Counted from the first letter of the stretch, positions 10,034 through 20,061 are shown. The stretch is DNA of 64,000 nt from Glaciimonas sp. PCH181 (GCF_003056055.1 NZ_PYFP01000006.1:62001-126000), one strand, 5' to 3'. Program-made: numbers and translations. The notes: a model not told the origin generated them from the letters alone.

Positions 10034-10657
10034 CTAACTGGATTCTTTTTCTGGTGGAGCTGATGTTTCTGGTGGCACCGGCGTGGCGATTGGTGCAATC
10101 GGGTTATGCACTGCCCACCTTGGATAATACTGTGCGACAACTGCGCCATCACTGCGTAATGCGTGGCAACTATCAATCTGAAATGGCTTTTGGCCCTCTG
10201 TATCAACCGCCCTGATGCCGTTACTTTCTGGCTCGTGCGAAAATGCCTGAATTGCTGCAGTGGGTAATATCTGCGCCAATTCGGTTAAATGCGTGCACCC
10301 CAAAGCGCCCCCAATGCGCGCTTTCACCATCCCACGAAAACCTTTTAAAAGACTTAAACCGACCAATTGCTTATAGGCGGGCGCGATTGTATTGCAACTC
10401 CCGGGATAAGGCACCGCCTCGGAATTCGCTTCAACGGCAACAATGATGTATTGGTGATCTAAAGTGATACGCAGCCACAGGCTATGCACAGGCTCGCCAG
10501 CAGGCAATATGCCGCGGGCAAGCTTAAGGTCATTGGCTTTGATATCGGTAATGTGCGCGTCTAACTCCCATAAGCCGTCTTCACGTATGAACGCGTCGAT
10601 TTGTATGGTGCGCGTATGCTGTAGCGCCCGGCGGGAAGTAGAGGGTAATAGAGACAT
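10034..10657 (-). CDS. DUF2889 domain protein
   Basis: The 207-aa protein matches the DUF2889 family as I recall it: a start with paired RRALQHTR, then the segment DGLWELDAHITDIKAND and a C-terminal CTHLTEL...PTAAIQAF region. The biochemical role is not known. It lies between recX and sucC on the minus strand, a position I associate with Burkholderiales. There is no signal peptide or membrane span, and the C-terminal 20 residues are Pro/Thr/Ala-rich and probably disordered. Confidence 0.8.
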   Translation of the reverse strand: MSLLPSTSRRALQHTRTIQIDAFIREDGLWELDAHITDIKANDLKLARGILPAGEPVHSLWLRITLDHQYIIVAVEANSEAVPYPGSCNTIAPAYKQLVGLSLLKGFRGMVKARIGGALGCTHLTELAQILPTAAIQAFSHEPESNGIRAVDTEGQKPFQIDSCHALRSDGAVVAQYYPRWAVHNPIAPIATPVPPETSAPPEKESS

Positions 10658-10889
10658 TTTGATGGTCTGATTTGCGTCGCGTTATCACAGTTTCTATGAT
10701 AACTACCGCTCCTGCGGTCTGCAAAAACCACAAAAGTGTAGCACAGCTGGCCGGAATAGGTGAGTTTGTGTGCATTGCAATAATGACATCACGGTGCGCG
10801 CTTTTGGTTTTATTTCCATGAAGAAATGCTGTAAATTTGGCAGCTTAGTGGAGATATGGCCTTAGATATGACCTTATTAGCCACGACAT

Positions 10890-11381
10890 TCAACTAAAAC
10901 TTTCCCCAGTGTCATCCTGATCCACATCACACTCCTCTTCACGAGCCCCTTTAATTGCCGCTTGCACTGCTCGATGAGAAAATCCGCGTTGTAGCAAAAA
11001 ACGCATCTGCTTGACGCGCTCGTTGGCATCAATTGGCTGATGATCAAACTTCTTACGCCAGACTTCACGGGCACGGCCGACCTCGCCATCGGCAAGCTGC
11101 GTCTTGATCGTGCTGATGGCATCGCCGCCAATACCGTGACTTTGCAACTCCATCAGAATCCGGCTATTGCCGAAGCGACTGGCGCGACGATGGACTAACG
11201 ACTCAGAAAAACGCTCTTGCGATAAAAACTTTGATGCCTCAAGCCAATCGAGCACCGCCACGATATCGTCACCCTCTTGCACATAGCGCGACAACTTCCG
11301 CATTAACTCCATGCGACTATGTTCTCGCATCGATAAATAGCGGAGCGCTCTGGCTTTAAGACTGATAGTTGGTTTTGCCAT
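10890..11381 (-). CDS. recX: Regulatory protein RecX
   Basis: RecX binds RecA filaments and inhibits recombinase activity. The start is set at [23 protein letters not shown] (11381), where homology begins; the 26 codons of open frame upstream (from 11459) are Ser-rich low complexity. The 163-aa product shows the RecX helical repeats ([47 protein letters not shown]) and ends in an acidic tail. No strong ribosome-binding site is visible. Unlike the usual read-through arrangement, a strong recA terminator and a microsatellite separate it from recA. Confidence 0.9.
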   Translation of the reverse strand: MAKPTISLKARALRYLSMREHSRMELMRKLSRYVQEGDDIVAVLDWLEASKFLSQERFSESLVHRRASRFGNSRILMELQSHGIGGDAISTIKTQLADGEVGRAREVWRKKFDHQPIDANERVKQMRFLLQRGFSHRAVQAAIKGAREEECDVDQDDTGESFS

Positions 11382-11575
11382 GGCTGAGTATGATGAAAAT
11401 GAAGATGATGAACATTGAAAAGATGGCGAATTTGCGTAAATCGCAGGCACCTGATCCATCTATTGATAGGAGTATCGCAAAGTTTATGCGTTCGCCGTCT
11501 AGCGATACCGGCGCTGTACTGAAGAAGATGCACTGATGGGCTGCGTAATGCCACCAAAGACAACCATGAATCAGC

Positions 11576-11622
<47 letters not shown>

Positions 11623-11803
11623 AAGCAGAAGCCAACAACTAAAAACCAGATTTTTAACGATGCACTAAACCGCTACGTTTTTTGTATGATCCCGGCTTAA
11701 CAATGTTACTGCGCTTCGTCAAATAACGTAATAAATGACTCAGTAAATAAATTAATAAACTAGTTAATGGACTTACTTACTGCGCCTATTTGCGTCACCA
11801 AAT

Positions 11804-11839
11804 AAAAATCGGGCGGAAGGTATGATCCTTTCCGCCCGA
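11804..11839 (-). terminator. Intrinsic terminator of recA
   Basis: On the minus strand TCGGGCGGAAAGG, a 6-nt loop and CCTTCCGCCCGA form a GC-rich stem with one bulge (11809-11839), followed by a T5 tract (plus 11804-11808). It ends 16 bp past the recA stop and should uncouple recX from recA. Confidence 0.9.
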
Positions 11840-11854
11840 CTTGGTACAACTTAA

Positions 11855-12973
11855 TTATTCTACTTTTGCAGCTGCTGCTTCCTTGGCGGCTGCTTTTTCA
11901 GCTGCTTTGGCGGCTTTCTCGGCCGCCTTATCGGTTTCTCCGGTAACAGCGCCTTCCAGCAATGGCACGCCTAATGATGCACGCACTTTGTTTTCTATCT
12001 CACGCGCCAGTTCCGGGCGTTCTTTCAGATAGTTACGGGCATTGTCTTTACCTTGGCCAATACGCTCACCGTTGTAGCTATACCACGCACCCGATTTTTC
12101 GACGATTTTTGCGTCCGAACCAAGGTCCAGAATTTCGCCTTCACGGGAAGTACCCGAGCCGTAAAGAATATCGAAATGCGCTTCTTTGAACGGCGGAGCA
12201 ATTTTATTCTTAACGACCTTCACACGTGTTTCGTTGCCAATCACTTCGTCGCCGGACTTAATAGAGCCGGTACGGCGAATATCCAGACGTACCGAAGCGT
12301 AGAATTTCAACGCATTACCACCGGTAGTTGTTTCAGGATTGCCGAACATAACGCCAATCTTCATACGAATCTGGTTAATAAAAATCACCAGCGTATTAGT
12401 ACGATTGATACTGCCGGTCAATTTACGCAATGCTTGCGACATCAACCGTGCTTGCAGACCCGGCAGTGAATCGCCCATGTCACCTTCAATTTCGGCCCGT
12501 GGCGTTAAAGCAGCTACGGAGTCGATGACGATCAGGTCAACACCGCCTGAACGCACCAGCGCGTCAGTAATTTCCAGTGCCTGCTCACCTGTATCAGGTT
12601 GTGAAATCAGCAGATCGGCCAGATTAATACCCAATTTTTGTGCATAGCCAACGTCCAGCGCGTGTTCCGCATCGATAAATGCGCAAGTACCACCCAATTT
12701 TTGCATTTCGGCAATGGTTTGCAGCGTCAGCGTCGTTTTTCCAGATGATTCAGGACCGTAGATTTCTACGACACGACCGCGTGGCAAACCGCCCACACCC
12801 AGCGCAATGTCCAGACCCAACGAACCAGTCGACACGACTTGTACTTCTTCAACCACGGCGCCGTCTTCCATGCGCATGATTGAACCTTTGCCGAATTGCT
12901 TTTCGATTTGTGCCAGTGCTGCGGCAAGAGCCTTGCTTTTATCGGGATTCGCGGCGGATTTTTTATCGTCCAT
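11855..12973 (-). CDS. recA: Recombinase RecA
   Basis: RecA polymerises on single-stranded DNA, drives strand exchange and stimulates LexA self-cleavage. The 372-aa protein has the family layout: an N-terminal helix, [17 protein letters not shown] polymerisation region (about 26-38), Walker [10 protein letters not shown] (about 74-82), Walker B LIVIDS (about 148), the loop-2 [20 protein letters not shown] region (about 201) and an Ala/Lys/Glu-rich C-terminal tail. An SOS box overlaps its promoter and a strong terminator follows. Confidence 0.98.
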   Translation of the reverse strand: MDDKKSAANPDKSKALAAALAQIEKQFGKGSIMRMEDGAVVEEVQVVSTGSLGLDIALGVGGLPRGRVVEIYGPESSGKTTLTLQTIAEMQKLGGTCAFIDAEHALDVGYAQKLGINLADLLISQPDTGEQALEITDALVRSGGVDLIVIDSVAALTPRAEIEGDMGDSLPGLQARLMSQALRKLTGSINRTNTLVIFINQIRMKIGVMFGNPETTTGGNALKFYASVRLDIRRTGSIKSGDEVIGNETRVKVVKNKIAPPFKEAHFDILYGSGTSREGEILDLGSDAKIVEKSGAWYSYNGERIGQGKDNARNYLKERPELAREIENKVRASLGVPLLEGAVTGETDKAAEKAAKAAEKAAAKEAAAAKVE

Positions 12974-13011
12974 GGATGTTCTTTCGGCAAAAGGAGGAAG
13001 TGAATAGACAG

Positions 13012-13031
13012 TACTGTATAAAAAAACAGTG
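13012..13031 (-). promoter_or_regulatory. LexA (SOS) box and recA promoter
   Basis: CTG (13014-13016), ten A/T bases and CAG (13027-13029) form a textbook LexA box (CTG-N10-CAG with TA flanks) about 40 bp upstream of recA. On the minus strand TTGCAT (plus 13036-13041) and TACAGT (plus 13013-13018) are spaced 17 bp and make a plausible sigma-70 promoter whose -10 lies inside the box. LexA would therefore block polymerase directly. Confidence 0.88.
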
Positions 13032-13233
13032 CTTTATGCAAGCGTTGTGAGATTAAAGTTAGTGTGTGTTGCAAATTCGGGTTGAAATGCAGCCTGCAAA
13101 ATTGTTCTGCAAGACCGCATTCTAAACCTGTGGGCGAAGTTGGTGAAATTCCAGCCTCTGACATAATACGCAAGCACTTACCATCGCGCTCATCTTAAAA
13201 TAGGATAAGCATCGACCATCACAAGGAACTGGA

Positions 13234-14442
13234 ATGACATCGACAAATACGAAAGCAAGCTTCTACACCGGTCTGGAGAGCAATCTGAATGCTTTGCGTG
13301 AGCAAGGTCTGTATAAACCAGAACGCGTGATTAGTTCGCGCCAGGGAGCGGAAGTCGTTTGCGACGATGGCAGAACCCTGATCAATCTGTGCGCGAACAA
13401 TTATTTAGGCTTGTCCGGCGATGAAAAATTAGTTCAGGCATCGATTGAGGCGACCGAGCAATACGGCTATGGCTTATCGTCTGTGCGCTTTATTTGCGGC
13501 ACCCAGACCGTCCATAAAGAGCTGGAGCAAGCGCTGTCCGCCTTTCTCGGCATGGAAGACACGATTCTATACGCCGCCGCATTCGATGCCAACGGCGGTC
13601 TGTTCGAGCCGCTATTTGACGAACAAGACGCGATTATTTCCGATACCCTGAATCACGCCTCCATCATTGATGGCATCCGCCTGTGTAAAGCAGCGCGTTT
13701 CCGTTATACGCATAACGATATGGCCGATCTGGAAGTGCAATTGCAGGCCGCCGCCGACAAACGGCATAAAGTCATCGTCACCGATGGCGTGTTTTCAATG
13801 GATGGCACGATCGCGCAACTCGACAAAATCTGCGATCTGGCAGACAAATACGGCGCATTAGTCATGATCGACGAATGCCACGCCTCAGGCTTCATGGGCC
13901 AGACCGGGCGCGGCACGCACGAGCATCATCACGTCATGGGCCGCGTCGATATCATCACCGGCACACTCGGCAAAGCACTCGGCGGCGCGATGGGCGGTTT
14001 TACTGCTGCACGGCGAGAAGTCATAGAAACGCTACGACAAAAATCACGTCCTTATTTGTTCTCCAATTCACTCGCCCCCGCGATAGCAGGTACGTCGCTG
14101 GCGGTTTTGAAGCTGCTTTCATCCTCCACGGAATTACGCGACCGTTTGCACGCTAACACCACCCATTTCCGTCGTGAAATCACGCAATTAGGTTTCACCA
14201 TCAAACCCGGCACCCATCCTATCGTGCCGGTCATGCTGTTCGATGCCCCGATAGCGCAACAATTCGCGCAACGCCTGTATGCATTAGGCGTTCTGGTGAC
14301 CGGTTTTTTTTATCCTGTCGTACCGATGGGACAAGCACGCGTAAGGGTGCAAATGTCGGCTGCACACAGCATCGCGCAACTAGATCAGGCACTCGCCGCA
14401 TTTGGGCAAGTCGGGCAAGAACTTGGCCTGTTGAAGAATTAA
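13234..14442 (+). CDS. kbl: 2-amino-3-ketobutyrate CoA ligase (glycine C-acetyltransferase)
   Basis: Kbl cleaves 2-amino-3-oxobutyrate with CoA to glycine and acetyl-CoA, the second step of threonine breakdown. The 402-aa PLP enzyme of the alpha-oxoamine synthase family has NNYLGLSG (about 55), SVRFICGTQ (about 83), the [10 protein letters not shown] segment with the PLP-contacting Asp (about 213) and the Schiff-base Lys in [13 protein letters not shown] (about 249). An AAGGA site precedes the ATG. The tdh-like gene starts one base after its stop. Confidence 0.96.
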   Translation: MTSTNTKASFYTGLESNLNALREQGLYKPERVISSRQGAEVVCDDGRTLINLCANNYLGLSGDEKLVQASIEATEQYGYGLSSVRFICGTQTVHKELEQALSAFLGMEDTILYAAAFDANGGLFEPLFDEQDAIISDTLNHASIIDGIRLCKAARFRYTHNDMADLEVQLQAAADKRHKVIVTDGVFSMDGTIAQLDKICDLADKYGALVMIDECHASGFMGQTGRGTHEHHHVMGRVDIITGTLGKALGGAMGGFTAARREVIETLRQKSRPYLFSNSLAPAIAGTSLAVLKLLSSSTELRDRLHANTTHFRREITQLGFTIKPGTHPIVPVMLFDAPIAQQFAQRLYALGVLVTGFFYPVVPMGQARVRVQMSAAHSIAQLDQALAAFGQVGQELGLLKN

Positions 14443-14443
14443 G

Positions 14444-15403
14444 ATGGTGATGAAAATGGAAAAAATTCTGGTGATCGGCGCCAACGGTCAAATTGGTAGC
14501 GAACTGGTGGACGCGCTCACAGTAAAACATGGCGTCGAGAACGTTATCGCCGCCGATATCGCCCCCGCCAGTTTGTATGGCGCGGCGAATTACGTGCATG
14601 TGGATGTACTCGACAGCGCTCGGCTGGCAAAGGTAGTCGATAGTTATGACGTGACGCAGGTCTATCAATTAGCGGCATTGTTGTCCGTCACAGGCGAGCA
14701 AGCGCCACTAAAAGCCTGGACCCTGAATATCAACGGCTTGTTAAATATTTTGGAGTTAGCCCGAGAGCGTGGTCTGGCTGGCAAACCTTTGCGGCTGTTC
14801 TGGCCATCGTCCATCGCGGCATTCGGGCCACACACACCCGCCGTTGATACGCCGCAGCTGGCGGTAATGGATCCCACTACCATCTACGGCATCAGCAAAC
14901 AGGCCGGCGAACGGCTGTGCGACTACTATTTCAGCAAGTACGGGATTGATGTTCGCAGCATCCGTTATCCCGGCATCATCAGCTATAAATCCCCGCCGGG
15001 CGGCGGTACGACCGACTATGCGATTGCTATTTTTCATGCAGCAAAGCAGGCCGAGCCTTACACCTGTTTTCTCGGACCGGAAACGACGTTGCCGATGATT
15101 TATATGCCCGATGCGATCCGCGCCACGATCGAATTGATGGCGGCACCTGCGGCACAAATACGCACAAGGTCAGCGTACAACGTAAGCGGACTCAGCTTTA
15201 GCCCAGCCCAGTTGGCGCAAGCCATCAAACAGCTATTGCCTGACTTTGAGATGCGTTATCAGCCAGACGACCGGCAGGAAATCGCCGACAGCTGGCCGCA
15301 AAGCCTTGACGATACTCACGCCCGCGCCGATTGGGGCTGGCGTGCAGACGTCGGTCTGGCGCAATTGGTAAAAGACATGCTGGAGAATGTTCGGGCGGCG
15401 TAA
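14444..15403 (+). CDS. tdh: SDR-type L-threonine 3-dehydrogenase
   Basis: This 319-aa NAD-dependent epimerase/dehydratase-fold protein has the Rossmann motif GANGQIGSEL (about residues 13-22), YQLAALLS (about 78) and the catalytic Tyr/Lys pair in YGISKQAGE (about 148-156). Coupling to kbl (1-bp spacing) identifies it as the short-chain type of threonine dehydrogenase, which oxidises threonine to 2-amino-3-oxobutyrate, rather than a sugar epimerase. This type is known from Cupriavidus and others and is unrelated to the zinc-dependent E. coli Tdh. The start could be ATG 14444, 14450 or 14456. Confidence 0.88.
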   Translation: MVMKMEKILVIGANGQIGSELVDALTVKHGVENVIAADIAPASLYGAANYVHVDVLDSARLAKVVDSYDVTQVYQLAALLSVTGEQAPLKAWTLNINGLLNILELARERGLAGKPLRLFWPSSIAAFGPHTPAVDTPQLAVMDPTTIYGISKQAGERLCDYYFSKYGIDVRSIRYPGIISYKSPPGGGTTDYAIAIFHAAKQAEPYTCFLGPETTLPMIYMPDAIRATIELMAAPAAQIRTRSAYNVSGLSFSPAQLAQAIKQLLPDFEMRYQPDDRQEIADSWPQSLDDTHARADWGWRADVGLAQLVKDMLENVRAA

Positions 15404-15461
15404 AAAGAAGGCCTGATCCGACTTGAATTTATGGCAGTCCGGCTCTCTGAAAGGTCGTTAC

Positions 15462-15497
15462 AAAAGGGCGGCGCGAACTTTATGCGCCGCCCTTTTT
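15462..15497. terminator. Bidirectional terminator between tdh and the EamA gene
   Basis: AAAAGGGCGGCGC (15462-15474) and GCGCCGCCCTTTTT (15484-15497) form a 13-bp stem with a 9-nt loop and a T5 tract on plus and an A4 tract on the other side. It serves the convergent tdh and EamA genes. Confidence 0.92.
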
Positions 15498-15523
15498 ACG
15501 TCCGCTGCTAAAGATGAGTGCAA

Positions 15524-16483
15524 CTATTCAGCGGGACGGCTACAAATAAGTGTCCGCCATTTTGTGACGGAATAAGCGCCCGCAGGAAGCAACACACAAA
15601 TCGCCGCGCAAAAGACTATCGTAAATCCCATTACGTCGGCAACGCTGGGATGTTCACCGAGCAGCAACACCGCGCTAGACACGCCCACTACCGGCACCAG
15701 CAAAGTACCCAACGCCGCCGCCCCTGCTGGCAGACGTGCAATAATTTCAAACCAGAGTACGTAACCCAGCGTCATCCCAAAGAAAATGTGATACGTCAAA
15801 GCAAACAGTACTTTTGAGGATAAATGCGCCAGATGCGGCATCCCTTCAAACGCTAATAATCCGGTCAATGCAACCAGCGCGCCGACCAGTAATTGCCAGG
15901 CTGCAATCGCCAAAGGCTCAGCCGCTATCCTGGCCCATTTCATATGCACAGTACCCACCGCCCACGTCAGTGCAGCCGCTAGTGCCAGCAAAATGCCATG
16001 CGGCAAACCATTTCCGATTAATGGATAGATCAGAATAATTAGTCCGGCCGCACCCAAAGCCAGCCCAATCCAGCGCATAACGTTCAGGCGCTCGCCCAGA
16101 ACAATGCGCGCCAGCAGCGTTGCCCATAACGGCATCGAATAAGTGATGATAGCCACGCGAGAAGTGGCAGCGCCCAGCTGTGCAAAAGTCAGCAAAATAT
16201 TGAACAACGCGATATTCAACAGTCCCGCAAAGAAGACGTGCCAACGGTCACGCACCAGCGAAATTCGGAGCGTGCGCCGTTGCACAATTGCCAGTAAAAA
16301 TAGCGTGCATGCTGCTGCGCCTAACCCGATTGCGCGCAAGGTCCATGGCGAAATACCGCTCAGCGAGACCTTCACCGCTGGCCAGTTCAAGCCCCATACT
16401 ATTCCCAGCAACACCAGCATTAGTTTCGCTTTAATGTATTCTCCGAATCTGTTGCGCTGGGGCTCACTGACCTCCACTACCAT
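15524..16483 (-). CDS. EamA/DMT-family inner-membrane transporter
   Basis: The 319-aa protein has about ten hydrophobic segments in two EamA repeats (about residues 18-145 and 160-300), the layout of drug/metabolite exporters such as RhaT/YdcZ relatives. Conserved elements include WGLNWPAVK in helix 1 and an LGE..N...WIG-type segment closing the first repeat. Substrate cannot be told from sequence. Its start overlaps the end of the upstream M81 gene by 7 bp, so it is probably the last gene of the ABC-hydrolase operon and may export a product of that pathway. An internal start near residue 22 is possible. Confidence 0.85.
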   Translation of the reverse strand: MVVEVSEPQRNRFGEYIKAKLMLVLLGIVWGLNWPAVKVSLSGISPWTLRAIGLGAAACTLFLLAIVQRRTLRISLVRDRWHVFFAGLLNIALFNILLTFAQLGAATSRVAIITYSMPLWATLLARIVLGERLNVMRWIGLALGAAGLIILIYPLIGNGLPHGILLALAAALTWAVGTVHMKWARIAAEPLAIAAWQLLVGALVALTGLLAFEGMPHLAHLSSKVLFALTYHIFFGMTLGYVLWFEIIARLPAGAAALGTLLVPVVGVSSAVLLLGEHPSVADVMGFTIVFCAAICVLLPAGAYSVTKWRTLICSRPAE

Positions 16484-17976
16484 TGCGTATCAGCATCCAA
16501 TGGATAAATAGGACGGCGTACATTTTTGATCGGAAACAAGCCGAAATTTGAACTAGTCGGACCGCCCGTATCCGAATCGCACTCTTCCAATCCCTTGCTG
16601 ATTGGTCCGAATACCGGGCGACAGTACATACGCGATTTCAGAATCAGAAAAGTTTTTTGCGCCGGGTCCAGACCCATGCTGGTAAAGACGCCAAGATCGT
16701 AAGGCTCCACCCGCTCCTCTGTCACCACGATCTGTGCTACGCCGATATCAAACAACACGCTTTTACCCATCTGCACCGTAGAGCCGGTATAGATCGGCCC
16801 CGTCACGCTAAACCGGCCATCGGTTATAGCCACAACCTTGCCGGTCAACGTCAGCGGCGTTTTGGTGATGCCCTGACGAACCAACGCAACCTTATTGCCG
16901 AGTGTAATAGTGGCAACGCCGCCGATACCTGCTGCGATCAGTTCAGCAACTGCCTGTGGATCGCTGATCGGGCCAACGCCGATATCTTCCAGTCCCTGCT
17001 CGATGGCCGCCTCCAGCACATCCATCGTATTGCAAGTACCGCCCGACATCACATTGTCGCTATGGTCTAGCAATAGCACCGGTCCGGCCCCTGTGGCAGC
17101 GTCTGCGGCCATCGCTTTGGCGCGGCTTAACGATTCACGCAAAGGCTTGCTGTCATAGACAAACCCCGCGCGCTCAGTCCACATCGTGCGGGCGATATTT
17201 TCTGCAACCTTATTTGCAAGGGCCGGATCATTGTCAGCGACCACCACCACCGACATACCGGCATCATGAAAGTCCGATAACGGGAAACCCGCAAGGATCG
17301 ACACCGCCAATACACCGGGTTCAGACTCCGCAGCAATCGCGGCCTGCACTGCCCGCTGCATCGCGCTAATCGAGGTATTACTAGTCAACGTCGCCGACAG
17401 CAGCGGCAACTGACGCCAGCCGACGACCGGACGACTTTTTTGCTCAAGCATCGCTACCAACAAACGGCCAGCATGCTCGCCAGTCTCGTACATATCGATA
17501 TGCGGATAAGTCTTGAAACTGACCATGATGTCAGCGTTATCGATCATCTTTTGCGTCACGTTTGCATGCAGATCAAGGGCTACGCACAGCGGCGTATTCG
17601 GCGCAATCTGGCGTATTTTTTCCAACAGTGTGCCTTCCCCGTCTTCCGCATTTTCGGCCACCATTGCACCGTGCAAATCCAGCATGATCGCATCGCAACC
17701 GGCGCTCACCGCCCGCAGGATGGCGTCGTTCATCAATGTATAAGCATCTGCGTCAACGGCAGCGCTGGGGCTGGCCATTGCTGCCAACGGCGTCACGATG
17801 GTTGCGCCCAACGCTTCTGCAACATCAAGAAATGCGCCCATAGCAGTACGCGCCCCTTTTTGATCCAGATAGGCTGCCGCATCAAATTGCGGCGCAAACG
17901 CTTCTAGTGGCGTCGCAATCGGCGAAAACGTATTTGTTTCATGATTCAGACGAGCGATAACGATTTTCAATGCCAT
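16477..17976 (-). CDS. M81 family (MlrC-like) metallopeptidase
   Basis: The 499-aa protein belongs to the MlrC/M81 family, named for the enzyme acting late in microcystin breakdown. Zinc-ligand motifs are visible: RLNHETNTF at the N-terminus (about 9), LDLHGAM (about 100), LDLHANVT (about 134) and YPHIDMYETGEH (about 158). The C-terminal DUF1485-type domain holds LLDHSDNVMSGG (about 300). Most family members are not tied to microcystin and have unknown substrates. Tight linkage to an M20 hydrolase and a Liv-type importer suggests cleavage of an imported amide or peptide-like compound. Confidence 0.9.
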   Translation of the reverse strand: MALKIVIARLNHETNTFSPIATPLEAFAPQFDAAAYLDQKGARTAMGAFLDVAEALGATIVTPLAAMASPSAAVDADAYTLMNDAILRAVSAGCDAIMLDLHGAMVAENAEDGEGTLLEKIRQIAPNTPLCVALDLHANVTQKMIDNADIMVSFKTYPHIDMYETGEHAGRLLVAMLEQKSRPVVGWRQLPLLSATLTSNTSISAMQRAVQAAIAAESEPGVLAVSILAGFPLSDFHDAGMSVVVVADNDPALANKVAENIARTMWTERAGFVYDSKPLRESLSRAKAMAADAATGAGPVLLLDHSDNVMSGGTCNTMDVLEAAIEQGLEDIGVGPISDPQAVAELIAAGIGGVATITLGNKVALVRQGITKTPLTLTGKVVAITDGRFSVTGPIYTGSTVQMGKSVLFDIGVAQIVVTEERVEPYDLGVFTSMGLDPAQKTFLILKSRMYCRPVFGPISKGLEECDSDTGGPTSSNFGLFPIKNVRRPIYPLDADTQW

Positions 17977-18024
17977 TTTCTTGTTCCTCTACTATTTACT
18001 GCATCAAACTACATCATCAGAAAA

Positions 18025-19287
18025 TCAAGAAACCACGACCGCACTAGCCAGCATCGCATGCAACAAAACGTTGGCTCCGGCTTCCAGATGTTCCGGTTTA
18101 GCGTCTTCGATTTCATTGTGACTAACGCCGTCCTTGCACGGCACGAAGATCATGCCTGACGGTGCCACGCGCGCCGTGTAAATCGCATCGTGACCTGCGC
18201 CCGAGACCACATCCATCGTCGCGTAGCCCAGCATGTTGGCAGCGTTGCGTACTTGCGAGACGCAATCCGGATGGAAAGCACAAGGCGGGAAATAGGAAAC
18301 GCGCTGCAAGGTTATGCCCAATCCGGTATCGGCGCGCAGCTTGTCTATATAGGCGTCCAGCTCAGCGTTCATGCTGTCAAGCGTCGCGTCGCTGACATTG
18401 CGCAAATCGATCGAAAATGTCACTTGTCCGGGAATCACGTTACGGCTGTTCGGCATCACCTGTACCGAGCCAACTGTGCCACGGCCATACGGTGGATAAC
18501 GCAGCGCAATGGCCACTACTTCCTGCATGATGTAAGTTGCCACCTGCAACGCATCGCGTCGGATCGCCATCGGCGTCGGTCCGGCATGGGATTCGAAACC
18601 GGTGACGACGCAGTCATACCAGGCCAGCCCCAGCACCGCTGGCACCACGCCGATCACAGTGTCGGCGTTTTCCAACACAGGCCCTTGTTCGATATGCGCT
18701 TCGTAATACGCGCCGATAGGATGGTCGCCGCTGATCTGATCGCCGATATAGCCGATGCGTGCAAGCTCATCCTTGACGGTCTTGCCTTCAGTATCCTTCG
18801 CGGCGTAGGCATGTTCCAGCGTGAACGCGCCGCAGAAAACGCCAGATCCCATCATCACTGGCACAAAGCGCGAACCCTCTTCGTTGGTCCAGACCGCGAC
18901 TTCGATAGGCGCTTCGGTTTGAATGTTGTGCTGGTTCAGCGTACGGATAACTTCCAGGCCGGACAGCACGCCGTAATTGCCATCGAACTTGCCGCCGGTC
19001 GGTTGCGTGTCGATATGCGAACCGGTCATTACCGGCGGCAAATCGTTGTTGCGTCCGGCACGTCGCATGAAAATATTACCGATCTGATCGACGGTAACGG
19101 TCATGCCTTGTTGTATTGCCCAAGCGCTGACCAGATCGCGGCCTTGCTTGTCGAGATCGGTCAGCGCCAATCGGCATACGCCACCTTTTTGCGTCGCGCC
19201 AATCGCGCCCAGATCCATCAGGGACCGCCACAGTCGGTCACCGTCTACTCGCAAAGCATCTATCGTTGAAACTGTTTTCATATCCAT
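18025..19287 (-). CDS. M20 family hydrolase: beta-ureidopropionase / N-carbamoyl-L-amino acid hydrolase type
   Basis: The 420-aa enzyme belongs to the hydantoinase/carbamoylase branch of M20, which removes the carbamoyl group of ureido compounds (N-carbamoyl-beta-alanine, N-carbamoyl amino acids, allantoate). Metal-ligand motifs are intact: GSHIDT (about 89), GKFDGNYG (about 99), WTNEEGSRF (about 133), EAHIEQGP (about 186) and GVSHNE near the C-terminus. The dimerisation/substrate segment FESHAGPTPM is also present. Nearby genes for beta-alanine-type catabolism make beta-ureidopropionase the preferred guess, but the exact substrate is not fixed by sequence. Confidence 0.88.
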   Translation of the reverse strand: MDMKTVSTIDALRVDGDRLWRSLMDLGAIGATQKGGVCRLALTDLDKQGRDLVSAWAIQQGMTVTVDQIGNIFMRRAGRNNDLPPVMTGSHIDTQPTGGKFDGNYGVLSGLEVIRTLNQHNIQTEAPIEVAVWTNEEGSRFVPVMMGSGVFCGAFTLEHAYAAKDTEGKTVKDELARIGYIGDQISGDHPIGAYYEAHIEQGPVLENADTVIGVVPAVLGLAWYDCVVTGFESHAGPTPMAIRRDALQVATYIMQEVVAIALRYPPYGRGTVGSVQVMPNSRNVIPGQVTFSIDLRNVSDATLDSMNAELDAYIDKLRADTGLGITLQRVSYFPPCAFHPDCVSQVRNAANMLGYATMDVVSGAGHDAIYTARVAPSGMIFVPCKDGVSHNEIEDAKPEHLEAGANVLLHAMLASAVVVS

Positions 19288-19356
19288 GTTGATTCCGTAA
19301 TTTGTCCACGCGGATCGGCGACGACAGCCGATCTTTCACACTATTTTTACGATGCG

Positions 19357-20061
19357 TTATGCAATCAGATTTACGCCGAGATAACGATCTTTCGCACCAT
19401 CGTCGGCCAGAAAATCGGCGTTACTCGCTGTGTACACCACGCGCCCTTGTTCAATGATGTAATGGCGGTCTGCCAGTTGCGTACAGACTTCCAGATTCTG
19501 CTCCACCAGAATAATCGACATCCCGGTCGCCTTGATCAGCTTCAATTGCGCGACGATTTCGTCGACAATCACCGGCGCAAGACCTTCCACCGGCTCATCC
19601 AGCATCATGACTTTCGGATGCGTCATCAATGCGCGTCCAATCGCCAGCATTTGTTGTTCGCCGCCAGACAACTGACCGCCGCCATTCTTGCGCCGCTCTT
19701 GTAAGCGCGGGAAGATTTTATAGACATCCATCAGCCCCCACGCAGAATCGCGGCGCGCCGCCATCGTCAGATTTTCTTCCACCGTCAGTAATTTAAAAAT
19801 ACCCCGATGCTCCGGCACCAGACAAACGCCTCGGGCAGCAATTTGATAAGCTGGCAAGCCAGCCACATTGTTACCCTGAAACATCACCGTGCCTTGTTGC
19901 GGCCTCACCACCCCGACAATGCTTTTGAGCGTAGTCGTTTTACCAGCGCCATTGCGGCCCAACAATGTCACCACTTCGCCTTCAGCAACATTGATCGAGA
20001 TCCCTTGCAGGATGTGGCTCTTGCCGTAATAACTGTGGATTTCATCGACTTTCAGTATCAT
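19357..20061 (-). CDS. livF: Branched-chain amino acid-type ABC ATPase LivF
   Basis: The 234-aa ATPase subunit of a HAAT-family importer has Walker A GRNGAGKTT (about residues 36-44), the LSGGEQQMLAIGRAL signature (about 133), Walker B VMMLDEP (about 157) and the H-loop in IEQGRVVY-type sequence. It overlaps livG by 4 bp. With LivG it powers uptake through LivH/LivM. Clustered hydrolases suggest a substrate other than leucine. Confidence 0.93.
   Translation of the reverse strand: MILKVDEIHSYYGKSHILQGISINVAEGEVVTLLGRNGAGKTTTLKSIVGVVRPQQGTVMFQGNNVAGLPAYQIAARGVCLVPEHRGIFKLLTVEENLTMAARRDSAWGLMDVYKIFPRLQERRKNGGGQLSGGEQQMLAIGRALMTHPKVMMLDEPVEGLAPVIVDEIVAQLKLIKATGMSIILVEQNLEVCTQLADRHYIIEQGRVVYTASNADFLADDGAKDRYLGVNLIA

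Noticed and set aside
18190..19269. Plus-strand open frame of 359 codons
   Set aside because: It lies wholly antisense to the M20 hydrolase, is His/Arg-rich and matches no family; typical shadow of a coding strand.
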